From positions 1 through 14,902 of the forward strand of contig CAIPFS010000272.1 in assembly GCA_903864375.1 (NCBI GenBank): a DNA stretch of 14,902 nucleotides, written 5' to 3'. Positions 1 to 6,727 of the stretch are shown one piece after another (the stretch's first letter is position 1; each line of letters opens with the position of its first letter). Source of the stretch: an uncultured Verrucomicrobiota bacterium (lineage in GTDB: Bacteria; Verrucomicrobiota; Verrucomicrobiia; Limisphaerales; UBA9464). A program made the translations under genes and the position numbers. The notes beneath the pieces are model-generated. The model was given only the letters and a program-made list of their open reading frames with translations, was not told the DNA's origin and ran no database searches.

Positions 1-816
1 GCCGGTAGAAACCAGCGAACGCTCCCGCTCCAAACCCTGGTGGACCGGGACGGAACACCCAAGTCGGTCCTGACCCTTCTCATTGAGGAGGCCCTTTCCG
101 CTGGCATTGAATCGATTGCCGTCGTGCTCCAGCCGGGAGCGCAGGCAGCCTATGCGGCAGCGGCGGGTCCCCATCAGGGGCGGTTGACGTTCATTGAGCA
201 GACTGAACCCCTCGGCTACGGCCATGCGGTGGCCTGTGCACGGACCTTCACCGCGGATGCGCCGTTCCTGTTGCTGGTGGGTGACCATGTCTATGTCACC
301 ATGTCCGAGCGTGGCTGTGCCCGGCAATTGGTCGACACCGCGACCCGGGAGGCGTGCAGCGTCTCCGCCGTCCAGGCGACCCACGAAAGCAAGTTGCCGT
401 ATTACGGAGCCGTGGGCGGGCGGCGCGTGGCGGCCGAGACAGGGCTGTACGAAGTCGTGGACGTTGCGGAAAAGCCAACCCCGACCGAGGCCGAGCAGCG
501 GCTGCTGGTCCCGGGGCTGCGGGCTGGTCATTACCTCTGCTTTTTTGGCCTGCACGTCCTGACCCCGACGGTGATGGACCACCTGGGTGAGTTGGTGGCG
601 AAGACTCCATTGACCGGGTCTGTTCATCTCTCGGCCGTTTTGAGCCAGCTGGCCCGACGCGAGCGGTATCTCGCCTTTGAAACCGCCGGACGCCGGTATG
701 ATCTGGGGGGTAAATACGGACTTCTCGCCGCGCAACTGGCTCTGGCCCTCGCCGGAAGTGATCGTGACGAGGTGTTGTCGCAGATCGTTGAATTGCTGGC
801 ACAGCGCACCCGATAA
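1..816 (+). CDS. GalU-like sugar-1-phosphate nucleotidyltransferase, 5' partial
   Basis: Likely transfers a nucleotide (probably UMP from UTP) to a sugar 1-phosphate in the cytoplasm, giving an NDP-sugar and pyrophosphate. The frame is open from base 1. Its first residues, AGRNQRTLPLQTLVDRDGTP, match the start of the NTP_transferase fold (consensus AGxGxRxxP, then a lysine, here in TPKSVL), so only a few N-terminal residues are missing and the GTG at 40 is not the true start. Further family landmarks are EPLGYGHAV, the metal-site strand LLLVGDHVYV (GDD or GDE in many members), VAEKP, GHYLCFFGLHVLTP and the C-terminal YDLGGKYGLLAAQLALAL, close to the GalU pattern. About 271 residues are visible, compared with roughly 290 for GalU. 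The next gene starts 22 bp downstream on the same strand. The family is clear; the exact sugar and nucleotide are not. Confidence 0.8.
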   Translation, partial: AGRNQRTLPLQTLVDRDGTPKSVLTLLIEEALSAGIESIAVVLQPGAQAAYAAAAGPHQGRLTFIEQTEPLGYGHAVACARTFTADAPFLLLVGDHVYVTMSERGCARQLVDTATREACSVSAVQATHESKLPYYGAVGGRRVAAETGLYEVVDVAEKPTPTEAEQRLLVPGLRAGHYLCFFGLHVLTPTVMDHLGELVAKTPLTGSVHLSAVLSQLARRERYLAFETAGRRYDLGGKYGLLAAQLALALAGSDRDEVLSQIVELLAQRTR

Positions 817-838
817 CCTCAGCGACAGCCCTGCCGCC

Positions 839-3800
839 ATGTTGACCCGCCTGATTCTCGCCACCGACCCCGAGGTTCGCAATGAGTCCATCGAACGCAC
901 CTGCCGTCAGGCCACGGTCGATACGCTTCTCAGTGAGACCGGGGAACTCGATCTTTTTCGCCGTCGGAACGAGAACCTTTATGAGCGGGTGCGGGCGCTC
1001 TTTTTTCTGGCTGCGATTCACCGTTTTCACCTTCCGGATGCCCTCGTTCGCGAGGGGCGGGGCAGTCCAAGGGCCAGCATTCCGTTTCGAGGATACGAGC
1101 ACCTGCTGAACCGCCGGTTCGAAGAGGCCATCGACACCTTTCTGGCCGCCCAGAATCTCGATGGACCCAGCGATGGGATCAGCTCCGCCCTGGCCTCCGC
1201 CTATCATCGACTGGCATTCCAGACACTGGCAGATCAGGTCCGGCGCAGTGTGCGTCAGGTGCGGGGAAATCAATGGATGTTCCGGATGGGGCACCCGGCG
1301 GACCAGCCGCTGAGATTCCATCCGCTCCTGCTCCAACGGGACCGGGATGGGGCCTATCCCATTCTGAGGGAATCGACCCCCGTCCGGATGGACCTGACCC
1401 ATTCCGCCTGGTCCGATATTTTCTTTCTTGGAATGGACTACCCCGAGGGAGCCAAGGTGCTGAACATCTCGGTGGATTTGGGGGTTCACGGGCGGGACTC
1501 CGCTCCGCGCCCACCGGTCAGCGCCTGGCTCCGGGTTTTGGATGAACCGGTGCTGCGACTGACCTCGGTCGATTTGGGAGCCTCGACGGAGATCGCTTCA
1601 CTGGCGGATGTATTTGATTTTGCCAAGGATTACCTCGGTCTGCTCAAGGCGGCGGTCATTGCCTCCGGATTGGTGCCGCCGGGCATTGAGGGGTCCGGTC
1701 ATTCGCTGGCGGAATTGCTGGCCCGCCTCGTCGGACCTGGGCGCGGGTTGGAACTCGTCTCCTGCGTCAATGACATTCCCAAAGGCTCCCGACTGGCCGT
1801 GTCCACCAATCTGCTGGGTGCCCTGATCAGCGTCTGCATGCGCGCGACCGGTCAGGCCTCCTCCCTGACGGGTGCCCTGGCCGAATCCGAGCGTCGTCTG
1901 GTTCTTGCCCGCGCTCTTCTGGGCGAGTGGTTGGGGGGCTCCGGTGGAGGATGGCAGGATTCCGGTGGGGTATGGCCGGGAATGAAGTTGATCGAAGGGG
2001 TCATCGCGGGTGAGGACGATCCCGAATGGGGCGTTTCCCGCGGACGCCTGATGCCCCGGCATCGCATTCTCAATGCGGGAGACTGTTCCCCGGAGACCCG
2101 CCAGCGCCTTCAGGATTCGCTGGTGGTGGTCCACGGCGGCATGGCTCAAAATGTGGGTCCCATTCTCGAAATGGTGACCGAGAAATACCTCCTGAGATCG
2201 GGGGCGGAATGGACCGCGCGACAGGCGGCCCTGGGCATTCTGGATGAGGTTTTGGATGCGTTGCAACGGGGGGATATCCGGGCGTTGGGTGCTGCGACCA
2301 CCCGCAACTTTCGAGGGCCCCTGCAGACGATCATCCCCTGGGCGTCAAATGATTATACCGAGCGGTTGATCCGCCAGGCCGAGGCCGAATTCGGAGCTGA
2401 CTTTTGGGGTTTTTGGATGCTCGGAGGGATGTCGGGTGGCGGGATGGGATTTATTTTTGCCCCCGAAAGGAAGGCGGTTGCCCAGGATTGGCTGCAGAAG
2501 ACGATGCTGGCCACCAAGCGTCAGCTGGCCAACGCCCTTCCATTCGCCATGGACCCGGTGGTTTTTGATTACGCCATCAATGAGCGCGGGACCTGGGCGG
2601 AACTTCTGGACGGCGACCAGGCGCTCATGCCGGCCAATTACTACGCTCTGACCGTTCCGGCGCTGCTGCGCCAGGACCGCCAGCAATTACCCGCCGCCCG
2701 GCGGGCGGAATTGGATCGCCTGGGAGCCGCCGCCCGTTCCCGTCCGGAATTGCGGGGGCTGGTTCAGACCCTGTTTGACGCCTTTCTGCCGCGGGGCAAG
2801 ACCGAACGGGGCGGCGGTCAGTCGCTCGACCAGTGGCTGGAACAAAATGGATTCGATCGAGCGCAGCACGAGCAGATACGGGCCGACTTGAAGGATGGCC
2901 GGATCGGACTGGCGCAGAATCGGTTGCGACCGGATACGCTGATTGAAGATGTCCGGACGGATGACTTCATTGATCTCACAGGGGATCGACGCTCGGAGGT
3001 GGTTCACCTTGGACGGGCCGCCCTTCAGGCGGGAGAGGTGGGCGTGCTCACGCTCGCGGCGGGTGCCGGCTCCCGCTGGACCCAGGGGGCGGGTGTCTGC
3101 AAGGCGCTGCATCCGTTCTGCAAGTGGGGAGGTCGCCATCGGACCTTTCTCGAGACTCACCTCGCCAAGAGCCGCAAGATTTCAGAACAGGTCGGCGTGT
3201 CCCTGCCGCATCTCTTTTCGACCAGCTACCTGACCCATGGCCCGACCGAAGAGTTCCTGCGGCGGGTGGAAGGGTACCACTACCCGGGGGCGCTCGAATT
3301 GTCTCCGGGACGCAGTGTCGGACTTCGCTTTGTTCCCACCGAGCGCGATCTACGGTTCGCCTGGGAGGAGATGCCACAGCAGCAGTTGGACCAGCAGCAG
3401 CAGAAGGTGCGGGACAGCCTTCGGGCGGCGTTGATCCAATGGGCCCGCGGGGTGGGTGAGGCATCCGACTACACCGACAATGTGCCGCTTCAATGCCTGC
3501 ATCCGGTCGGGCATTTCTATGAGCTTCCGAATCTGTTCCGCAATGGAGTGCTCGCCCGAATCCTCCAGCAGCGCCCCCAATTGCGCCATGTGCTGCTGCA
3601 CAATGTCGACACGTGCGGGGTGAACGCCGCTCCCGAATACCTGGGACATCACATCGCCGGCGGCGCGGCACTGACCTTCGAAGTCATCTCCCGGCGACTC
3701 GAGGATCGCGGCGGCGGACTGGCCCGCGTGAATGGCCGTCCACGAATTGTCGAGGGCCTTGCCATGCCCCGTGAGGAAGACGAATTCCAGCTCTCCTTCT

Positions 3801-4195
3801 ACAACTCGATGTCGACCTGGATCGATCTGGACCAGTTATTGCCGGCCTTCGGTCTTACGCGCGGTGATCTGGCATCGACCCTTTCAACGGACGCCGTCGA
3901 GGCGGCAGCAGCTCAGGCGAGAATCACGGCGGCCATTCGACAGGTGGCCAACCGGCTTCCAACCTACGTCACCTTGAAGGAGGTCAAGAAGCGATGGGGA
4001 CACGGGCAGGAGGATGTGTTTCCGGTCATGCAATTCGAGAAGCTCTGGAGCGATTTGTCATCGCTGCCGGATCTGACCACCCGTTTCATCCTGGTGCCCC
4101 GGCAGCGGGGTCAACAGTTGAAGGATCAGGCCCAGCTTGATGGATGGCTCCGCGACGGCTCCGCCGCTTACGTGGAATTCCTGTGCGCCTGGTAG
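839..4195 (+). CDS. Fucokinase-like GHMP kinase fused to UDPGP-family sugar nucleotidyltransferase
   Basis: Predicted cytoplasmic two-module enzyme of 1118 residues. Residues 1-175 are a mostly helical region I do not recognise. Residues about 180-560 resemble L-fucokinase-type GHMP kinases: VRMDLTHSAWSD (182-193, for the family's R-x-D-L-A-G-G-W-x-D), IPKGSRLAVSTN (313-324, for PxGSGLGTSS), SGGGWQD (368-374) and the glycine-rich GGMSGGGMGF (529-538). Residues about 730-1118 are a UDPGP-type pyrophosphorylase: LTLAAGAGSRW with K755 for the UTP-binding loop, HNVDTCG (921-927) with a probable metal-binding Asp924, and GGGLARVNGRPRIVE (958-972). A Gln-rich stretch lies near 847-855. By analogy with FKP, it could phosphorylate a free sugar at C1 and then make the UDP-sugar. 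I chose the ATG at 839 because earlier in-frame starts lie inside the upstream gene; no clear Shine-Dalgarno is seen. Substrate unknown, and the kinase module may be altered or inactive. Confidence 0.75.
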   Translation: MLTRLILATDPEVRNESIERTCRQATVDTLLSETGELDLFRRRNENLYERVRALFFLAAIHRFHLPDALVREGRGSPRASIPFRGYEHLLNRRFEEAIDTFLAAQNLDGPSDGISSALASAYHRLAFQTLADQVRRSVRQVRGNQWMFRMGHPADQPLRFHPLLLQRDRDGAYPILRESTPVRMDLTHSAWSDIFFLGMDYPEGAKVLNISVDLGVHGRDSAPRPPVSAWLRVLDEPVLRLTSVDLGASTEIASLADVFDFAKDYLGLLKAAVIASGLVPPGIEGSGHSLAELLARLVGPGRGLELVSCVNDIPKGSRLAVSTNLLGALISVCMRATGQASSLTGALAESERRLVLARALLGEWLGGSGGGWQDSGGVWPGMKLIEGVIAGEDDPEWGVSRGRLMPRHRILNAGDCSPETRQRLQDSLVVVHGGMAQNVGPILEMVTEKYLLRSGAEWTARQAALGILDEVLDALQRGDIRALGAATTRNFRGPLQTIIPWASNDYTERLIRQAEAEFGADFWGFWMLGGMSGGGMGFIFAPERKAVAQDWLQKTMLATKRQLANALPFAMDPVVFDYAINERGTWAELLDGDQALMPANYYALTVPALLRQDRQQLPAARRAELDRLGAAARSRPELRGLVQTLFDAFLPRGKTERGGGQSLDQWLEQNGFDRAQHEQIRADLKDGRIGLAQNRLRPDTLIEDVRTDDFIDLTGDRRSEVVHLGRAALQAGEVGVLTLAAGAGSRWTQGAGVCKALHPFCKWGGRHRTFLETHLAKSRKISEQVGVSLPHLFSTSYLTHGPTEEFLRRVEGYHYPGALELSPGRSVGLRFVPTERDLRFAWEEMPQQQLDQQQQKVRDSLRAALIQWARGVGEASDYTDNVPLQCLHPVGHFYELPNLFRNGVLARILQQRPQLRHVLLHNVDTCGVNAAPEYLGHHIAGGAALTFEVISRRLEDRGGGLARVNGRPRIVEGLAMPREEDEFQLSFYNSMSTWIDLDQLLPAFGLTRGDLASTLSTDAVEAAAAQARITAAIRQVANRLPTYVTLKEVKKRWGHGQEDVFPVMQFEKLWSDLSSLPDLTTRFILVPRQRGQQLKDQAQLDGWLRDGSAAYVEFLCAW

Positions 4196-4271
4196 CGAAC
4201 ACATTCTTGTCTTCCAAACAACAGCTTTTTGCCCGCCCAGGCGACTCCAACAAACGCCATTGAAAAATTGG

Positions 4272-4349
4272 TTCTCTGCGCTCTCTGAGCCCTCTGCGGT
4301 TGGACTCTTGCTCACTGTTCTAAGGATTAACCACAGAGAACACGGAGAA
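4272..4349. repeat. Imperfect inverted repeat with CAGAG-type units
   Basis: The left arm (4272-4301) is made of CTCTG-type units ending in CTCTGCGGTT. The right arm (4329-4349) reads AACCACAGAGAACACGGAGAA. The reverse complement of the left arm starts AACCGCAGAG, then has about nine extra bases before CGCAGAGAA, so the right arm looks like the same repeat minus one unit. From memory, dispersed elements of this AACCACAGAG type are common in environmental bacterial genomes. It lies between two convergent genes, where it could also act as a bidirectional transcription stop. Apart from this and the hairpin at 4557-4583, I see nothing in the gene-free stretch 4196-4583. Confidence 0.55.
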
Positions 4350-4556
4350 AGAAGGATTGGGTGATGGGCCGACGCGCACCAGTCCAATCCGCAGGTCGTC
4401 TGAACCACGCCCGCCACGCCATTGCAGGGATCATCACCTCTCCCGTTCTAAAGACACCTCGGCAACGGCCATTGCCCGCAGGAAGTGGCTGCCGTCCGTA
4501 AGGCGGCGCTGATCGATCGGGAGTTGGCATCCCGGGAAAAGGCTGGCGTTGTGCCG

Positions 4557-4583
4557 GCGCCTGACATGTGGCAGGTCAGGCGC
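4557..4583 (-). terminator. Hairpin directly after the cyanophycinase stop codon
   Basis: GCGCCTGAC at 4557-4565 and GTCAGGCGC at 4575-4583 form a perfect 9-bp stem around a 9-nt loop. The hairpin abuts the TGA (complement of 4584-4586) that ends the leftward cyanophycinase gene. This position suggests an mRNA 3'-end or terminator structure. No U-tract follows on the leftward transcript, so a standard intrinsic terminator is not proven. Confidence 0.5.
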
Positions 4584-5468
4584 TCACGGTTTCGGAACAC
4601 AACGTCCACTCGTCAGCTCGAAACGGTCACCCGCCAGAAGTAAATGAACACGGGTATCGGCGACTGAAAGATTGCCGTTTCGATCGGCTCGGATATGTGT
4701 GGCCGAGCGCGCATCCGTCACCAGCACGGCGCTCTCGCCCAACACTTCAAACGTCTGGTCCGGGTCTACAACGATTGCGGTGGATTCATCGATGCCGATT
4801 CCGACAAGGCTTGGATGTTCGAGAACTACACTGAAGAGGCGGTTGTAGCGTTTTCGCTGGATAAAGTGCTGGTCGATGATCGCGTTGGTCACGAATCCGA
4901 GCCCCGCTGTCGTCTCGATATTGTTCTGCTGGATGGACCTGAAAGCGTTTGCCTTGTCATGATTCAGCAGTTCCTCGCCGGTGATCATGACCTCGCTCAT
5001 GATTGCTGCGCCGGCGCTGGTGCCGCCAATAACAGCACCCCGGAGGTAAAGGTTTTTCAGCGTTTGTTGTATCGGAGAATGGACAAGGACGGCAGCCAAT
5101 CGGGATTGGTCGCCGCCTGTGAAAAAGACCCCGGTCGCACCGGTCAGCCGTGTGGCGGAGGCGGGGTTCAAGGCCTCGGCGCGCGTGAGCACCACGGACT
5201 CGACCTGCGTGACTCCGAGGCTCGTGAATTCGGATACGGATTCCGTGCCGGAGCTGACAGCGTCTTCGCTGGCCATCGGCAGCACGATGATCTTTGCGTT
5301 ATTGGTTCCGCCGGCAAGGCGGATGAACCGTTCCAGCAGTCCCGCCGGTTGCCGCCCGCCGCCGATGATCATTAGGTGGCCCCGGGTCTCGTCCGGGGCG
5401 GCGGACAATGCCCAGGTGAACGTCATCGCCACCGCAGTGGCCAGAAGCATCAAAGGACTATTTTTCAT
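4584..5468 (-). CDS. Secreted cyanophycinase (peptidase family S51)
   Basis: Hydrolyses cyanophycin, the multi-L-arginyl-poly-L-aspartate storage polymer, to beta-Asp-Arg dipeptides. From the ATG at 5468 the protein has 294 residues and begins with a signal peptide (MKNSPLMLLATAVAMTFTWA, then LSA before APDE), so it should act in the periplasm or outside the cell. S51 landmarks: IIGGG near the mature N terminus, FFTGGDQ (115-121), nucleophile elbow GGTSAGA with Ser151, DQHFIQRKRYNRL with probable catalytic His201, and GIDEST near 226-230. I preferred this ATG to the one at 5504 because it places the signal peptide at the N terminus. It also overlaps the upstream isoaspartyl peptidase gene by 11 nt (5458-5468), suggesting translational coupling. 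The neighbour would process the dipeptides produced here. No cyanophycin synthetase is in the window. Confidence 0.88.
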   Translation of the reverse strand: MKNSPLMLLATAVAMTFTWALSAAPDETRGHLMIIGGGRQPAGLLERFIRLAGGTNNAKIIVLPMASEDAVSSGTESVSEFTSLGVTQVESVVLTRAEALNPASATRLTGATGVFFTGGDQSRLAAVLVHSPIQQTLKNLYLRGAVIGGTSAGAAIMSEVMITGEELLNHDKANAFRSIQQNNIETTAGLGFVTNAIIDQHFIQRKRYNRLFSVVLEHPSLVGIGIDESTAIVVDPDQTFEVLGESAVLVTDARSATHIRADRNGNLSVADTRVHLLLAGDRFELTSGRCVPKP

Positions 5469-6486
5469 AGATGGCGATGTTCCGTTGGCCATCCTCGCGG
5501 ACACTTCCCCGGAACATGCCCTCCGTATTGTAGGGCGTCGTGATATTGCCTTTGCGATCCAGGGCGATGATTCCGGCTTCCGCCTTCATGGTCGTCAGCT
5601 TCTTCATCACCACAGTCTCTGCCGCGTCCGCGAGGGACATCCCCCGGTATTCCATGAGTGCGGCGACATCGCGTGCGGCACTCGCACGGATGAAATACTC
5701 CCCCTGTCCCGTCCCGGAAACCGCACAGGTCGCATTGTTCGCATAGGTGCCGGCACCGATGATCGCGGAATCACCCACCCGCCCCGGGAGTTTGTCGGCC
5801 AGTCCGCCGGTCGAAGTTCCGGCTGCCAGATTGCCGTGTTTGTCGAGGGCGACGGCTCCCACCGTACCGACCCGGTCCGCGACCCGCGTGACCCAGTTAT
5901 CGGCCCTCTTCTTTGCTTTCACCTCGCTCTGGATTTGTTCCAGTTGCCTCCGGCGTTGCTCAATGATGAAATATTCCGGAGGCATGAGTGGTAGACCCTG
6001 CTGACGGGCAAATGCGTCGGCTCCTGGGCCGACCAACAGGACATGGGATGTATTGTCCATCACCCGGCGTGCTGCTTCGATGGGGTTTTTGATCTGTCGC
6101 ACCGCAGCCACGGCACCCGATTGGAGATGAGTGCCATCCATGATCGAGGCATCCAGCTCGGCCACTCCTTCATGGTTGAGAGCGGCACCTTTCCCCGCAT
6201 TGAAAAGGGGGGAATCTTCCATGATTTTGATGGCGGCGACGACGGCATCAAGGCTGGTCCCGTTGGTGCTCAACACCGCCTGTCCAGCCTGGAGCGCTTC
6301 GCCGAGGGCTTGCCGATAGGCCGCCTCTTTGGCGGGGGGCAGTTCATTCTTTGACGGCACGCCGACGCCCCCATGAATCACCAGCACCCAACCGGTCGAG
6401 GCTTGGGGTTCGGCGGCGACCGCTTGATTCAATGTTAGAACCATCAGGCTGAATAGCCTGCCCACTACGATCCATGTCTTCATCAT
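5458..6486 (-). CDS. Secreted isoaspartyl peptidase / type III L-asparaginase
   Basis: N-terminal nucleophile hydrolase that cleaves beta-aspartyl dipeptides and often L-asparagine. From the ATG at 6486 it has 342 residues: a signal peptide (MMKTWIVVGRLFSLMVLTLN to about AVAAEP), then the Ntn fold starting with VIHGGVGVP. The autocleavage site is the Gly-Thr bond in RVGTVGAVALD (Thr208, the mature beta-subunit nucleophile). Substrate-site motifs GTSTGG, GRVGDSAIIGAGTYA and GTGQGE follow. Length is near the usual 310-340. It is the first gene of a two-gene leftward operon with cyanophycinase and would convert the beta-Asp-Arg product to Asp and Arg. ATG codons at 6486 and 6483 are adjacent; the longer frame from 6552 would bury the signal peptide. 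No good Shine-Dalgarno is visible, but a perfect hairpin lies 20 nt upstream. Confidence 0.88.
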   Translation of the reverse strand: MMKTWIVVGRLFSLMVLTLNQAVAAEPQASTGWVLVIHGGVGVPSKNELPPAKEAAYRQALGEALQAGQAVLSTNGTSLDAVVAAIKIMEDSPLFNAGKGAALNHEGVAELDASIMDGTHLQSGAVAAVRQIKNPIEAARRVMDNTSHVLLVGPGADAFARQQGLPLMPPEYFIIEQRRRQLEQIQSEVKAKKRADNWVTRVADRVGTVGAVALDKHGNLAAGTSTGGLADKLPGRVGDSAIIGAGTYANNATCAVSGTGQGEYFIRASAARDVAALMEYRGMSLADAAETVVMKKLTTMKAEAGIIALDRKGNITTPYNTEGMFRGSVREDGQRNIAIYEK

Positions 6487-6506
6487 TTGGTGCAACGGGG
6501 CAACCC

Positions 6507-6531
6507 GGAGTTCCGTCACCCTCGGAACTCC
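6507..6531 (-). promoter_or_regulatory. Perfect 9-bp inverted repeat in the leader of the cyanophycin operon
   Basis: GGAGTTCCG (6507-6515) and CGGAACTCC (6523-6531) are exact inverted repeats separated by 7 nt. They end 20 nt before the first start codon of the leftward operon. On the mRNA they would form a stable stem-loop; on DNA they could be an operator. I could not identify a convincing -35/-10 pair nearby. The regulatory role is inferred only from position and symmetry. Confidence 0.4.
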
Positions 6532-6727
6532 CGCCGGTTGACCGCGACTCATTCAGGACCATGTTTACCGCACATGCAGAATACGCAAGGCGTAGTCCGC
6601 GGGAAATGGGTTCAGTCAAATCTCATCCCCAGTTTCTCCGGGACCAGCGCCAGAGGCCGATCTGTAAACAAAGGGTGGGACTGGCCTCTTGGGACCGTGT
6701 GGTCATGTGGCTTCCGGCACAGTCGAT

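Noticed and set aside
677..838. N-terminal extension of the fusion protein starting at 677
   Set aside because: It lies inside the upstream nucleotidyltransferase gene, whose conserved C-terminal motif is in the other frame. The extension has no domain-like composition, so the ATG at 839 is preferred.
296..1489. 397-codon open frame on the minus strand
   Set aside because: It is antisense to two genes with clear family motifs. Its translation is Pro/Arg/Gly-rich with no recognisable domain, as expected for a shadow frame in GC-rich DNA.
4695..5375. 226-codon open frame on the plus strand
   Set aside because: Fully antisense to the cyanophycinase, whose catalytic motifs are intact. No motif is seen in the shadow translation.
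6652..6689. AGAGGCC...GGCCTCT inverted repeat downstream of the beta-helix gene as a terminator
   Set aside because: Only 7 bp with a 24-nt loop and no U-tract; such repeats arise by chance in GC-rich DNA.
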